DNA from: Nematopogon swammerdamellus
Taxonomy: Eukaryota > Arthropoda > Insecta > Lepidoptera > Adelidae
Direction of reading: 5' to 3'
Assembly (NCBI GenBank): GCA_946902875.1
Contig: OX336343.1
Span: forward strand, 10,033,754-10,097,753
DNA length: 64,000 nt
This document shows positions 1-10,254 of the stretch, one piece after another. The translations under genes and the position numbers were made by a program. The notes under the pieces are model-generated. The model was given only the letters and a program-made list of their open reading frames with translations, was not told the origin of the DNA and searched no databases. Position 1 is the first letter of the stretch. Each line of letters starts with the position of its first letter.

Positions 1-285
1 AATAATTAGGGACAATGTGTTTGGCCCCTATAGAGGAAATCTTTTATTTATAAGTTGTAGACTCTATGTATGATACTAAAACTAAATAGAGGATTTTTAG
101 AAATATTTTCACTTAGTACAAGGACTTTTAACTATAAGGCTAAATAAATTTCAGCTGCGATGTGGCTCTCATACAAACCGATTTGTTCCGTGCGCCGAAA
201 TGAAGATACGGTAGCGGGCTTACTTACTTTCTTCTTTTTAAATACGAATGTCACGCGAACGAAGCCGCGGGCAATACTTAGCATT
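1..285 (-). repeat. Dispersed 'GCCCGCGGCTTCGC' repeat, copy 1
   Basis: Reads on the minus strand as the same repeat as 17695-18005. Shared blocks are the CCGCGG/TTCGC terminus (near 262-275), the 'GTTTGTATGAGAGCCACAT' block (about 160-182) and the 'AAATATTTCTAAAAATC' block near 90-110. The copy is cut by the window edge. This terminus is very common in lepidopteran genomes; I do not assign it a transposon class. Confidence 0.6.
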
Positions 286-1543
286 GACTGACTGACAGAA
301 AACGCAGAGCCTACACCTGTGGGTCAAGAAGCATGAAATTATGCATAGGAGCTCTTTATATAACATGCTAGGTGAGAACTGAGAAAAGATTTTTGAAAAT
401 TCTTCCCCTAAGGGGATAGAATACTTAAGGGACGATAGTTTGTATGGGAAATGCGTCATATTTGAACTTAGAAATATTAAAATTTGGTGTTCAGGCTTCT
501 GTTTATAAATAAAAGTCTCAGCGTTTTTGGAAATTCATTCCCTAAGAGGAGGAGGAGGAAGGGACGACGGGGACGGGAGTGCGGGTCATTCATTATTACA
601 CAGTTTGACATACAGAATCACTGCTACAGCGTCGCGGTCGCGGGTCTCATTACTCATTACACATTTTTTTTGTAACGAGCTCCTAGGTATTTAGATATGA
701 ACATGTTTTGATTTCACTTCTAAATTATTACTACCTACCACATTATTCACTAACTACACACACCTCAAATATGCAAAGGTTGGCTGGAAGAAATTTCTGT
801 AAGGGATAAGTCCGCCATTTTATGTACAGTGCTTCTCTGTATGATTTTTTTAGCAATAACTTATTATATCATCTTTAACATATTTTATATTCTCTGATAC
901 ATGCAATACAATAGAAATAATAACGATTCAAGCTAGATTGAGCAAGTCGGTTCACTAACAAGGTTAACGATATCGAATACATTTCTAACAAAAGCCCCTA
1001 GACATAGGTAGGTACCTCTTCATTGTAATTCCGAGGCATTACAATACAGAAGATTTGATAAAGCTCTGGAGCGACCTATCGAGCATCTGGTGCTGGTGGT
1101 ACGAGCGGGCGACGGGGCCACTGCTGGAAGCTCGATTGGTAGAGTCCGCTTATTGACATACAAAAATCTATTAAAAAATATATACGTTGACACCGGTTAA
1201 AATCTATATTTCTGCATCAAAATCTGCATTCTCGTGGAGCCTGGTCCCGTACGGATACGGAAACCTATATCGCCAACGCGCCGCAGATCTATCGTGGATC
1301 TCGCCCCGGCCGCGGCCGCGGCTCGGGCAGAGGAAACGTGATCGTATTTGTTCGACTATTGTCGTCGGGCGACCGATATCGCTCCATCCGACCGATATCG
1401 ATCAGCGTTGCTGGCTTAGGGCTAGCACTCGGAAAGCTTACATGTGCTGGACTATTATTTCGTGCGTGGTGTTATCAGGGGAACGTGGCATCATAATGAC
1501 TTAACAAGAGTCCACAGAGCTCCACTCTACTGTAGGATGATGT
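286..1543. other. Intergenic, no gene recognised
   Basis: No convincing coding region. Positions 776-862 carry a short repeat containing 'GGATAAGTCCGCC', which returns at 12117-12215 and resembles the 3' untranslated tails of lepidopteran LINEs. Positions 400-545 hold diverged pieces of the repeat found at 60440-60760. A moderately GC-rich patch at about 1285-1400 has open frames with no recognisable protein. Confidence 0.5.
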
Positions 1544-1941
1544 AGCGGCGGGTGGCCGAGGCGGTTTGGGCATCGGCTTCTCATGCGAGAGGTCCGCGGT
1601 TCGAATCCGGTCGGCGTGTACCAATGAGTTTTTTGTGACGAAAAAATTTACGTGCATACCTACACCTGCTGCTTCACTGTTCGGAACCGGTGTAAAACTG
1701 TAGGTCCCTTCCCTTGCCCCTTACTAGGTGGTAGGCTCAAATTGTAGCCGACTGGGTTGGTACCACCGTACTGGATGTAAGATGGCCGCATAGCAGCCTC
1801 GGTTGTGTTCTCCTCTAGTCCAGTATAGCCAGCAATCCAGGGAAGTCTCCGGTATGGCACCTACCTTCTCGGAGGTGATATTGGCTAGTCAGAGCATTGG
1901 CCTCTCTGACTCAGCCACCCATACCGGATTACATAAAAAAA
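1544..1941 (+). repeat. SINE-A, full-length copy
   Basis: The tRNA-like head has an A box (TGGCCGAG with a 2-base insertion) and a perfect B box GGTTCGAATCC near 1602-1612. The body starts around 1690 with an 'ACTGTAGGTCCCTTCCCTT' block followed by 'ACTAGGTGGTAGG' and 'GGTTGGTACCACCGTACTGG'. It ends in 'CCGGATTACATAAAAAAA'. About 95% alike by eye to the copy at 4181-4587. The open frame on the opposite strand is not a gene. Confidence 0.85.
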
Positions 1942-1999
1942 CGTCCTAACCTAACCTAACCGGACCAAACCGTAATGTGTATGTGTGTGTGCACTTGTT

Positions 2000-2231
2000 C
2001 TAGCAGGTTCAACTGCATGTCTTTCCTCCGCAGAACTGGTGAACTCTGGAACCCTCTCCCTGCCTACATATTTCCCAAGAACTATATGGTCTCGGGTCGT
2101 TCAAGAGAGGCGTGATTAGGCACCTGTCAGGCCGGCATGGCATTTGCACCCCGCGTACGACCGAATATCCATGGTCGTCGTTAGACACCTTATGGGTGGC
2201 ACGGTGCTACATGTCGCACTTTCTATAAAAA
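2000..2231 (+). pseudogene. LINE 3'-end fragment, same family as 50.5-53.7 kb
   Basis: 5'-truncated copy of the C-terminal coding end and 3' UTR of the CR1/Jockey-type LINE seen complete at its 3' end at 53440-53672. Shared landmarks are the RTGxLWN(A/P)LP reading, 'GGCACCTGTCAGGCCGGCAT', 'CACCTTATGGGTGGC' and an A-rich end. It is frameshifted and dead. Confidence 0.75.
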
Positions 2232-2248
2232 AAAATTATGTGAACAAC

Positions 2249-2474
2249 AATTTTTTTTTATGGAAACTGACACGGTTGGCTACTTCACCTACAACATCCG
2301 TGATGTCAGCCCATAACACCGGGTGAACTTGGTGCCATGTCAGTGCTTCCCTTCGGTCGTGCCGGCTACACTGAACTGGACGGAAAACACAATGCTTTCG
2401 ATATCTCTTTTATGACTTACACGGGGAGAGATGCAGTGGGGCTATTCTTTTAAAGTACCGGCCCCACACGGTAC
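2249..2474 (-). repeat. SINE-B with internal deletion of the Pol III head
   Basis: Read on the minus strand, it starts with the SINE-B leader ('GTACCGTGTGGGGCCGG' then 'GAATAGCCCCACTGCATCTC'). It then jumps to the 3' half ('CCGTCCAGTTCAGTGTAGCC' to the A-tail). The 5S/tRNA head and central body are missing. Compare the full copy at 25551-26041. Confidence 0.75.
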
Positions 2475-3154
2475 GAGTAACGGGAGTACGGTAACATTGT
2501 GGGAGACATAAAAAATTTAAAGTTTCTTTCCGAATTTTCCAAAAAAAATGTTTCCGATGTAATTATTATGGTGTCTAGCAACCCTAAGAAAACGCTGCCC
2601 TGCCCCCTGCGCGCTCAGTTCCCTCGGCGCACGCGCACGACGGAGATTATCACAGAACGGCAGGAGCGTTCTGTAATGCCATCTGCGATTAAATATGCCT
2701 ATTAATATTGTACGCTAGCTTTAAGTGGTCAATTTAATGTTAATCGGCAATCTAACTAGCGGATAGTCAGGACGATTTGTTTACACGATTTAGATTTTAA
2801 AACCTTTGACACCGTGAGTTCAAAATATTATGTGAATACCTAGCATAGAATGCAAACTCCTTATTGCACACAATTTTAAAGTAAAACAAGAGTTAAACAG
2901 CAAAATAAATAGTGAAATACAGATGAAAACGAAGGCGGACTTGCATAGAATTTCTATTATTTTTTTTCTACATATATACCTACTTACTTTTCTGTAATAT
3001 GCCTTCTCTTCAATAAAATGTTCATCCATTCGGTTTCCCACTATTCGGTGATCCGCGTCTCTACTCTACTGTGAAATAAAGAAAAATCGGTCAAGTGTGC
3101 GTTTTACTCAAATAAATCAAATAATATCTTGTACCTAAAGTATATTCGGTGCCT
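2475..3154. other. Intergenic, nothing recognised
   Basis: AT-rich, with short open frames lacking any family resemblance, codon bias or splice context. Confidence 0.5.
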
Positions 3155-3303
3155 AAAGTCCGTCTCAAGAAAGAAGTCCCGCAGACGCGGCGCTACGGTC
3201 ATATACACTTCGTCTCAAGTCGAAGTCCCGCGGCAATAAGTGGAAGTGAGACGGACTCTACACTTCCACTTATTGCCGCGGGACTTATTTCGTGAGACGG
3301 AAT
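3155..3303. mobile_element. Foldback MITE
   Basis: Outer ends match as inverted repeats (left 'CCGTCTCAAGAAAGAAGTCC', right end reverse-complement 'CCGTCTCACGAAATAAGTCC'). A strong inner hairpin lies around 'CCCGCGGCAATAAGTGGAAG' at 3228-3290. It has no coding capacity. Target duplication not resolved. Confidence 0.6.
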
Positions 3304-3674
3304 CTACTCTCTCGAATTGACTCTCTCTCAGAGAGCTCTTTTCATGAGTTACCTAACCTACTGAGGAAATATTATTACCGGTGTGTGTGTGGTGTGTGTG
3401 TCGCATGAGTGTTCACCTATTCGATGACGTACCTAAATGAAATGACCAAGAGGTGGCAGTCTAGTGGGTATTGTTGATATGATGAGGAAACCTTTAATAG
3501 GAAATGGAAATATATTCGTGACAAATACGTAAACCATGTTTATGACAAGTTTCCTCAATTTCGATTATTTAGAAACCTTGAAAATACATGTGCCTAAGTA
3601 AGAGTTAGAAAGAGTTTCAAAACAATTTATAAAGACTGCATTCCATATTTGAAAAGAATGAGTAGGTACCCGTT

Positions 3675-3872
3675 GAGGTTTTTTTTTATGGAAACTGACA
3701 CGGTTACTGACACGGATGTTGTAGGCTACATCACCTACAACATCCGTGATTTCAGCCCATAACACCGGGTGAACCAGGTGTCATGTCAGTGCTTCCCTTC
3801 ATTTCATGTCGGCTACACTGAAGTGGACAGAAAACACGAACTATTTATTTACATAGCCGTTTCGACCGACGA
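3675..3872 (-). repeat. SINE-B 3' half, 5'-truncated
   Basis: The T-run on the plus strand is the A-tail on the minus strand. It is followed by the SINE-B 3' domain, including 'TGTCAGCCCATAACACCGGG' in plus-strand reading and the 'CGAACTATTTA' block. An extra 20-base duplication of the 'CTGACACGG' region is specific to this copy. Confidence 0.8.
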
Positions 3873-4180
3873 CCAGTGATATAGTAATATATAAGTCAAT
3901 GCCGACGACGCGGCTAGCGGCGCGGCGGTAGGTAGCGCACATTAGCCAAGTAGTATTATTATCTTACTCTTACCTTTGTCGGCGGGAAACAAAAGTTCTC
4001 TTGAAATTGTTCGTCCATTCAACAGCAACTCCATGTAAAATTTAAGGTTACTGAGTGCCCAGATAGCCCTTTGAAAGTAAGAACTTTAGCTCGCTAAAGA
4101 CAGACTTAAAGGAATGTTATATTAGTAGATGTGCCTAAGCAGTTAGGAAATATTTTGTATATTATAGTATTGTATAGAAT
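3873..4180. other. Intergenic, nothing recognised
   Basis: No open frame or repeat with a clear partner elsewhere in the window. Confidence 0.45.
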
Positions 4181-4587
4181 AGCGGCGGGTGGCCGAGTGG
4201 TTTGGGCATCGGCTTCTCATGCGAGAGGTCCGCGGTTCGAATCCCGTCGGCGTGTACCAATGAGTTTTTTCTGACGAAAAAATTTACGTGCATACCTACA
4301 CCTGCTGCTTCACTGTTCGGAACCGGTGTAAAACTGTAGGTCCCTTCCCTTGCCCCTTACTTGGTGGTAGGCTCAAATTGTAGCCGACTGGGTTGGTACC
4401 ACCGTACTGGGTGTAAGATGGCCGCATAGCAGCCTCGGTTGTGTTCTCCTCTAGTCCAGTATAGCCAGCAATCCAGGGAAGTCTCCGGTATGGCACCTAC
4501 CTTCTCGGAGGTGATATTGGCTGGTCGGAGCATGCGCTTTAGCCCCTCCAACTCTGCCACCCATACCGGATTACATAAAAAAAAAAA
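4181..4587 (+). repeat. SINE-A, full-length copy with intact promoter boxes
   Basis: Pol III type 2 internal promoter: A box TGGCCGAGTGG at 4190-4200 and B box GGTTCGAATCC at 4234-4244, 44 bases apart as in a tRNA gene. The cloverleaf is otherwise degenerate, with no clean anticodon stem, so this is a tRNA-derived SINE head rather than a tRNA gene. The body carries the block shared with SINE-B (about 4336-4416) and ends in an 11-base A-run. Confidence 0.88.
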
Positions 4588-5250
4588 TGTAAACCAACAT
4601 GGGTGGCTGTGCCGAGGGACCAATGGTGCAGTCGACAGAGCCAAAATCACCTTTCATCGCGAAACCACGCTCGTTGAGGCGCTATGCCAGAAGATTTGCG
4701 GACTGTTTCTAGGATGCCTCTAGCCTGTAAATACGACGTTTGAAGAACCCCAGCCCAGGTTAAAGGATTCGGGAAACCAACTCGCCGGAATACAGTTCCA
4801 CACCCTAGCGGTGGGATCAATAATGACTGGTTGGGCCGATTTCACTATCTTGGGCTAAAATCGAACTGCTGGTTAACTCTTGTCAAATGTATGAGAAATG
4901 TCATTTTAACCGTCAAATAACTGCAAATAACTGTTGAATGAGACTTTGCCGGAAGTGGTGAAAACGGTCAATAGTTAAGAAAACCCATTAAAATTACATA
5001 AGTAGCTGGTAGGAAATTGAGATGTAAATATGTGCACAACGAACCGAATAATTGATCACCTCTGCTCCCAGTTACTAATGCTGCGGTTACTATCCCATTA
5101 CCTACGTACACATTTTATATGGTCAATGGAATAACTGAGAAGAGACGTCATACCGAGAACAAAAAACAACACAATAACGAGCACAATAATTATTTCATAA
5201 TTAGTCATCCTACCTGATTCATTCATTGATTGAAATTTCTATTTCCCGTT
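4588..5250. other. Intergenic, unclassified
   Basis: No gene recognised. Positions 4840-4990 contain short inverted pieces (for example 'TTAACTCTTGTCAAATGTAT') that could be a decayed MITE; unproven. Confidence 0.4.
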
Positions 5251-6145
5251 TTTAGGGTTCCGTACCTCAAAAGAGGAAAAAGTCCATCGACTTATATACT
5301 GAAAAAAACGCATCCCTTATAGGATCACTTTGTTGTCCGTCTGTCTATCTGTCTGTCAAGACCCTTTTTGTCAGGAACGGGTAGAGGTATCAAGTTGAAA
5401 TTAATATCAAATTTACTTGGAGGTGTAATAAATTCAAGCTTCTTAGTCAACACAATCACTCAGTTTAGTATCACACAACACGGGCACTTCCCGTTGACAT
5501 AGAATCATGCAATTTGGTGAGATGTAAGGTCTCAAACAGTACAAGTATGTCAAGCCCTTTTTGCTCAGGAAAGGGTCAAGATATGATATTGAAATTAATA
5601 TGAAATACTAAGGTCTGCGGTCCCATTAATGTGTAGAAAATGCACGCTTCTAAATCAACGAAATCAAAGATATATACACCCATTTATGTCAGATTTAGAT
5701 ATGATAATTCATATTTAGGCTTTTGGTATGAAATAAAGAATTACGTGTTTCAGCGTTTTTGTTAAATTAACCCTTAAATTAAAATAAGGGGTCAAGATAT
5801 GAAATTGAAATTAATATGAATCTCACTCAAATCAAATCAAAACCTATAGGGTACTTCCCGTTAAGAAGGAAGGTGTCTAGCAGCTCACATGTAAAGGAAT
5901 CAGAATCACAAAATGGTCAATTTGTAGTTATGTCATATAAAATAAATTATTTTTGTATATTTCAACTGCAAGAATGTCTGACAGTCAAACCATTGCTATA
6001 GTTTTTATTTAGGCGTTACGTGATTTTCGAAAACATAATTATTTTGATAAATACATAACATAATAAGTATTATGTGTGTGGTATATAGTGTGTTGGTCCG
6101 GAACCCTCGATGCTCGCGTCCTACTCGCACTTGGCGGCTTTTTTT
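5251..6145 (+). repeat. Dispersed 'AGGGTTCCGTAC' repeat, long copy
   Basis: Starts with 'TAGGGTTCCGTACC', runs through a 'CTGTCTATCTGTCTGTC' stretch, and ends with 'GGAACCCTCGATGCTCG' then 'CTCGCACTTGGCGG'. The same start and end frame copies at 25508-26704, 46640-46918 and (inverted) 49735-50130. Positions 5695-5790 are shared with the repeat at 60660-60760. Common unclassified lepidopteran interspersed repeat. Confidence 0.6.
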
Positions 6146-6188
6146 ATGTGCGAGAGTATATTTAAAGCACGATAATTTGGTCTATGTA

Positions 6189-6707
6189 CGGGTGTCCCAA
6201 AAGTCAACGTCATCCCTTGGAGGGCTGATAGGCCAGCTCAGGACTGACCAGAATATCACAATATGACCTTAATAAAAAATCGTTAGTTTTCGAGATATTT
6301 TGACTTTTATTAATTTTGTCAAAATCGACACCCTAGATCAGTTTTTCGAGTGCCACAGGTACAAAATTCCATATTCTAAGATTCTATTTTTTGTTACGCA
6401 ACCCTGTATAGCAATGCTATTGATCACAGTTCAAAAAAGAAAAAAAAAATTATCGTGCTATACCCCTAAAAATTTTTTTTTGTCTTGATTCATAGTAATT
6501 TATTTTTTAATAGTCAATTTCGACCCTTCATACTGTAAAAAAAAATTACCAAGTTAAACTGGCAATTTATTTAAAAAAATTGCTCGTTTAGTGTGGTCTT
6601 CAAAATGGTATAACATTTGCTATATTTTGTTTTAGAAAAAAATATATTGCCATTTTAGTGCAAAAGGAGCTTGTTGTAAATGTATTTCAGTAATTAGTAA
6701 TTTGAAT
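6189..6707. repeat. Left terminal inverted repeat
   Basis: About 519 bp, beginning CGGGTGTCCC. Matches 8186-8702 in inverted orientation as far as 'TTAGTAATTTGAAT', with small indels and substitutions. Confidence 0.85.
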
Positions 6708-6771
6708 AAAAACACTTGTTAAATTTAAGCGACCGGTATTTATTTAAAACTAAACAAAACACAAATAAACA

Positions 6772-7835
6772 TCAAATAGTGTGTTCAAATTGCCTTCCAC
6801 CAAGTCGAATGCAAGAACGACATCTTTTTAAGAAAGATCTTTTTATTAGTCTTGCACTTCCTGCCACATTTATTTGTTGTGCTGCTTCATTAATGCGGTG
6901 CTTCAATTCATTTACGTTATTTATAGGTTTTGCATAGACCTTCTCCTTTAGGTGACCCCAGTAATAAAAATCAAGGGGATTTAAATCCGGGGACCGGGGA
7001 GGCCACAAAATGGGACCAAGACGGCCGATCCATCTCTCTGGATAAGCTTGATCCAGATAATTTCTCACTCCTCGTGCATAATGAGCTGGGCAGCCATCAT
7101 TTTGAAACCACATTGCCCTGCGTGTGGCCAAAGGCACATGACCAACAGATTTGGCAGTTGATTTTCTAAAAAATCAAGATAAATTTCCCAGTTTAGATTT
7201 TCAGGTAATTCAAAGGGGCCAATTACTTGGCCGTTGAAGATGCCAGTCCACAGATTAACTTTAAAGCGATACTGTGATCTTTCTTCTCGCATTGAATGTG
7301 GGTTTCCAAGTGCATAACTATGTAGATTGTGCATGTTCATGAAGCCATCTTTTTTGAATGTGCTTTCATCTGTCCATAAAATTTTATCTAAGAAATCTGG
7401 TTCTTCTCTATGTTTCTGCAGCATTGTTCGGCAAAACTGGACACGTTGTGCGTAGTCACGAGGAAGCAATGCTTGCACACGTTGCACATGATATGGGTGG
7501 TATTGATACCGTCGCGTAATTTTATTTACAGTAGATTTCGATATCCCTGTATGGCTTTCAATTGCTCGCGCCGATGTAGTCGGATCATTTTCAATTTCTT
7601 GTAAAACGTGCTCATCGTAATCCATACGTGGTCTTCCAATTCTAGCGCGATTGTGAGGCATTCTGCCTTCTCCATATGCCAGGTGGACATTTATGAACAC
7701 GCGATGATCAGGATATCTCAAGGCATTCGGGTATCTTTCGCGATACAGGTTAGCTGCAGCAACACCATTGCCCCTGCATTCGCCATAAATGTAATGCATG
7801 TTAGCGTATTCCTGAGCAGTATACTGATACGGCAT
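6772..7835 (-). pseudogene. Mariner-like (DD41D) transposase, frameshifted
   Basis: DNA transposase. The N-terminal part begins at the ATG ending at 7835 (MPYQYTAQEY); an in-frame upstream ATG at 7859 adds eight residues. It resembles the DUF4817/helix-turn-helix region common in insect transposases, followed by a GRPR motif (near codon 66) and a second HTH-like segment (SARAIESHTGISKSTV). The first catalytic Asp lies in WTDEST (codon at 7368-7370). The frame breaks at about 7137-7155: upstream reads ...NQLPNLL, and the continuation in another frame reads VPLATRRAMWFQND. The second Asp is in FQND (codon 7096-7098) and the third in SPDLNPLDFYYWG (codon 6970-6972), with 41 residues between them, giving DD41D. 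Stop at 6772-6774. Apart from the one-base-type frameshift it appears full length (about 350 codons). Choosing the PLD aspartate as the third catalytic residue is by analogy with mariner SPDLxPxD. Confidence 0.88.
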
Positions 7836-8185
7836 CGCGAGTAGTAACACGCGTATCAAAAGCGTAACAAAAACACAGAGACCACAAAAAGGCCAGGTCA
7901 GTACGTTATTATCTCCAATACAAGAAGTTCAAATCACTAGACATCAAGTAGGCAACACACAAGTCCAGATAGCGCACACTACAGAACGTGACGAAACGAT
8001 GCACACGAAAATTGCATTTAAAGAAGTAGCGTAACATACTGCTAAATTACGGCGTAACTACCTTTCTCACTCTTACTCATGTCACTATCTCACTGTAAAG
8101 TCAAACGACGTTACTCTAATTCTAAATTCAAACTACAAAATTAAGCCGAATTTAGCAAAATTGTTTAAAAGTGATAGCCGGGTTC

Positions 8186-8702
8186 ATTCGAATTACTAAT
8201 ATCTGAAATACATTTACAACAAGCTCCTTTTGCACTAAAATGGCAATATCTTTTTTTCTAAAACAAAATATAGCAAACGTTATACCATTTTGAAGACCAC
8301 ACTAAATGAGCAATTTTTTTAAATAACTTGCCAGGTTAACGTGGTAAATTTTTTTTACAGTATGAAGGGTCGAAATTGACTATTAAAAAATAAATTACTA
8401 TGAATCAGACAAAAAAAAAATTTTTAGGGGTATAGCACGATATTTTTTTTTCTTTTTTGAACTGTGATCAATAGCATTGCTATACAGGGTTGCGTAACAA
8501 AAAATAGAATCTTAGAATATGGAATTTTGTACCTGTGGCACTCGAAAAACTGATCTAGGGTGTCGATTTTAACGAAATAAATAAAAGTCCAAATATCTCG
8601 AAAACTAACGATTTTTTATTAAGGTCATATTGTGATATTCTGGTCAGTCCTGAGCTGGCCTATCAGCCCTGCAAGGGATGACGTTGACTTTCGGGACACC
8701 CG
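8186..8702. repeat. Right terminal inverted repeat
   Basis: About 517 bp, ending GGGACACCCG before the TA at 8703-8704. Inverted partner of 6189-6707. Confidence 0.85.
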
Positions 8703-8819
8703 TATATGTAACGCGGGCGCAGCCACGTACGCAAAAACTCCATTCTAGTAATAGGTAATCTCTTAATAGCGTTTTGTTTTCGCTCCCACTTACTTTATAT
8801 ATAACACATTAAACTAAAT

Positions 8820-9190
8820 ATAACAATTGGGATGGCCCTTTACGCTGCTTCAGGAGAACAACGATCGCTCGAGTTCCTGAGGCAGCTTATCAGTGTGGCC
8901 ATCCAACGAGGTAATGCCGCTAGCGTCCTCGGAACCGTGCCCACATCGTCTCACCTGGAGGAGGGTTACTAGTTTTCTTTTATAGGTTTATTAGTAGGTT
9001 TTATATGTCTGTTAGTAGGTTTTATATGTAGGTTTATAGGTAGGTTTATTTTATTTATCTATTTAGTTTTAGTTAGTTACATTTTAGATTTATTTTAGAT
9101 TTAGTATAGTTTTTAATTTAATGTTATTATTTGTTATTTGTGTGCATACTTTATTTGAAATAATTTTTACTTAAAAGCTAAGCAAATATA
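8820..9190 (+). pseudogene. LINE 3'-end fragment (C-terminal tail plus UTR)
   Basis: One frame at 8832-8972 reads a C-terminal tail containing RSLEFLRQLISVAIQRGNAA and SVLGTVP, ending at TAG 8970-8972. I recognise this kind of ending from lepidopteran LINE polyproteins. It is followed by an AT-rich UTR with repeated 'GTAGGTTTTATATGT'. There is no upstream RT domain, so it is a 5'-truncated insertion. The LINE clade cannot be fixed from this piece. Confidence 0.55.
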
Positions 9191-9724
9191 ACAATTAAAA
9201 TAAAATAGCAGTTCAGTGCTAAAGTTCCATTGAACTATCATTTAATTGCATCATTAAGTCATGCCGCCTGTAAACGACTGGGTAATCGTGTTGTAATCTC
9301 TAGCTAATCAATTAAAATTACATGCCGGGCCCTAGGTGAATTCTACGGGTTTAAGATAGCACATTTGCCGGTCTACATCCGTGATCCTAGTTTCGATAAT
9401 TTATTCGTGTGACCCTGGTACCTCGTCTAGATATACCATAAATAAATAATTATTATAAACGCTATGCCTTGTTCATCGAGACAAGAACAGCGTGACAGCC
9501 GGTAAGGGCTGCAAAGCAAATTTATTAAAATAAAACAGAATAGCATTTGCTCCACGCTCTTTTTCACGCTTTCACATCATCATCTATTTCACTGACATTA
9601 TGTTGATCACAGGTCACAGACTACATAGGGAAACAATTTGCACATTTTGTATGTGAGTGAAGTACCCAGTCAGCTACTTCTTACGCTACAGCTACTACGT
9701 TACGAGGTCCTCTAAGTAGATATT
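9191..9724. other. Intergenic, nothing recognised
   Basis: AT-rich sequence without a credible gene or a repeat partner in this window. Confidence 0.45.
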
Positions 9725-9729
9725 ACTGG

Positions 9730-9925
9730 GCAAGCAAGGTTATTATGCAACTGCAACTAATGTGGAATGCCCATCTACGAGTATTTCCTCCCAAGTAGGT
9801 ACGCCCTGGCATTTTTCAAAGGGGGCGTGAAAAGACTCCTGGCAGCCCGGCATAGCATTAGCAATTCCCATAACAGAATGTCCATGGGCATCATTAGACA
9901 CCAACTCTTCTCTTAGTAGTAACAA
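9730..9925 (+). pseudogene. Diverged LINE 3'-end fragment
   Basis: An old relative of the LINE tail at 53440-53672. It keeps 'TTTCCTCCCAAGTA', 'GGGGGCGTGAAAAGACTCCT', 'GGCAGCCCGGCATAGCATT' and 'ATGTCCATGGGCATCATTAG' with many substitutions. It lies 230 bp upstream of the TATA box of the gene at 10255. Confidence 0.6.
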
Positions 9926-10156
9926 TGCTACGCTTTAAAAAAAATAGTTTGAGATATGCCTACTTCCTGTCTCATTGGTAATTTTATTTTTTCTCTAAAA
10001 TAAATAACAATCGCAACGTCATATATATACTAAAAATTGCATTCATAGTAACATTTGTACGTAACAATGTGGTTTGACTTCCCTCATTGAGTACAGGGAA
10101 AATCCAATTAGACTTTGCCGCCGCCGCGCCGCCGCGCGCCGTAGATTGAGCGTACT

Positions 10157-10164
10157 TATAAAAG
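10157..10164 (+). promoter_or_regulatory. TATA box
   Basis: TATAAAAG at 10157-10164, 91 bp before the chosen ATG. A start of transcription about 31 bp downstream would fall near 10188; an arthropod-type initiator TCAGT lies at 10203-10207. Which one is used cannot be told from sequence. Confidence 0.65.
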
Positions 10165-10254
10165 CAAACGCTCGTTTGGAGTAAAGGAACATATTCCTTC
10201 AATCAGTCGGCCGAGTACATTGTTTGAGTGCGACGAACAAACGAACTATTAACA

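Larger units (their letters stand above)
6189..8702 (-). mobile_element. Tc1/mariner-superfamily transposon with long inverted repeats
   Basis: Complete 2,514-bp element bounded by CGGGTGTCCC termini and flanked on both sides by the dinucleotide TA (6187-6188 and 8703-8704), the target duplication of this superfamily. The inverted repeats are unusually long, about 6189-6707 and 8186-8702, and differ at scattered positions. The single transposase gene lies on the minus strand and is frameshifted. The ends could still be mobilised in trans by an intact relative, but this copy appears non-autonomous. Confidence 0.9.

Noticed and set aside
1660..1860. 66-residue minus-strand frame repeated at 4296-4496
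   Set aside because: Identical protein-like frames in two places come from two SINE-A copies; they are repeat translations, not a gene family.
4181..4260. Functional tRNA gene
   Set aside because: A and B boxes are perfect, but acceptor and anticodon stems do not pair and the sequence continues into a SINE body with an A-tail.
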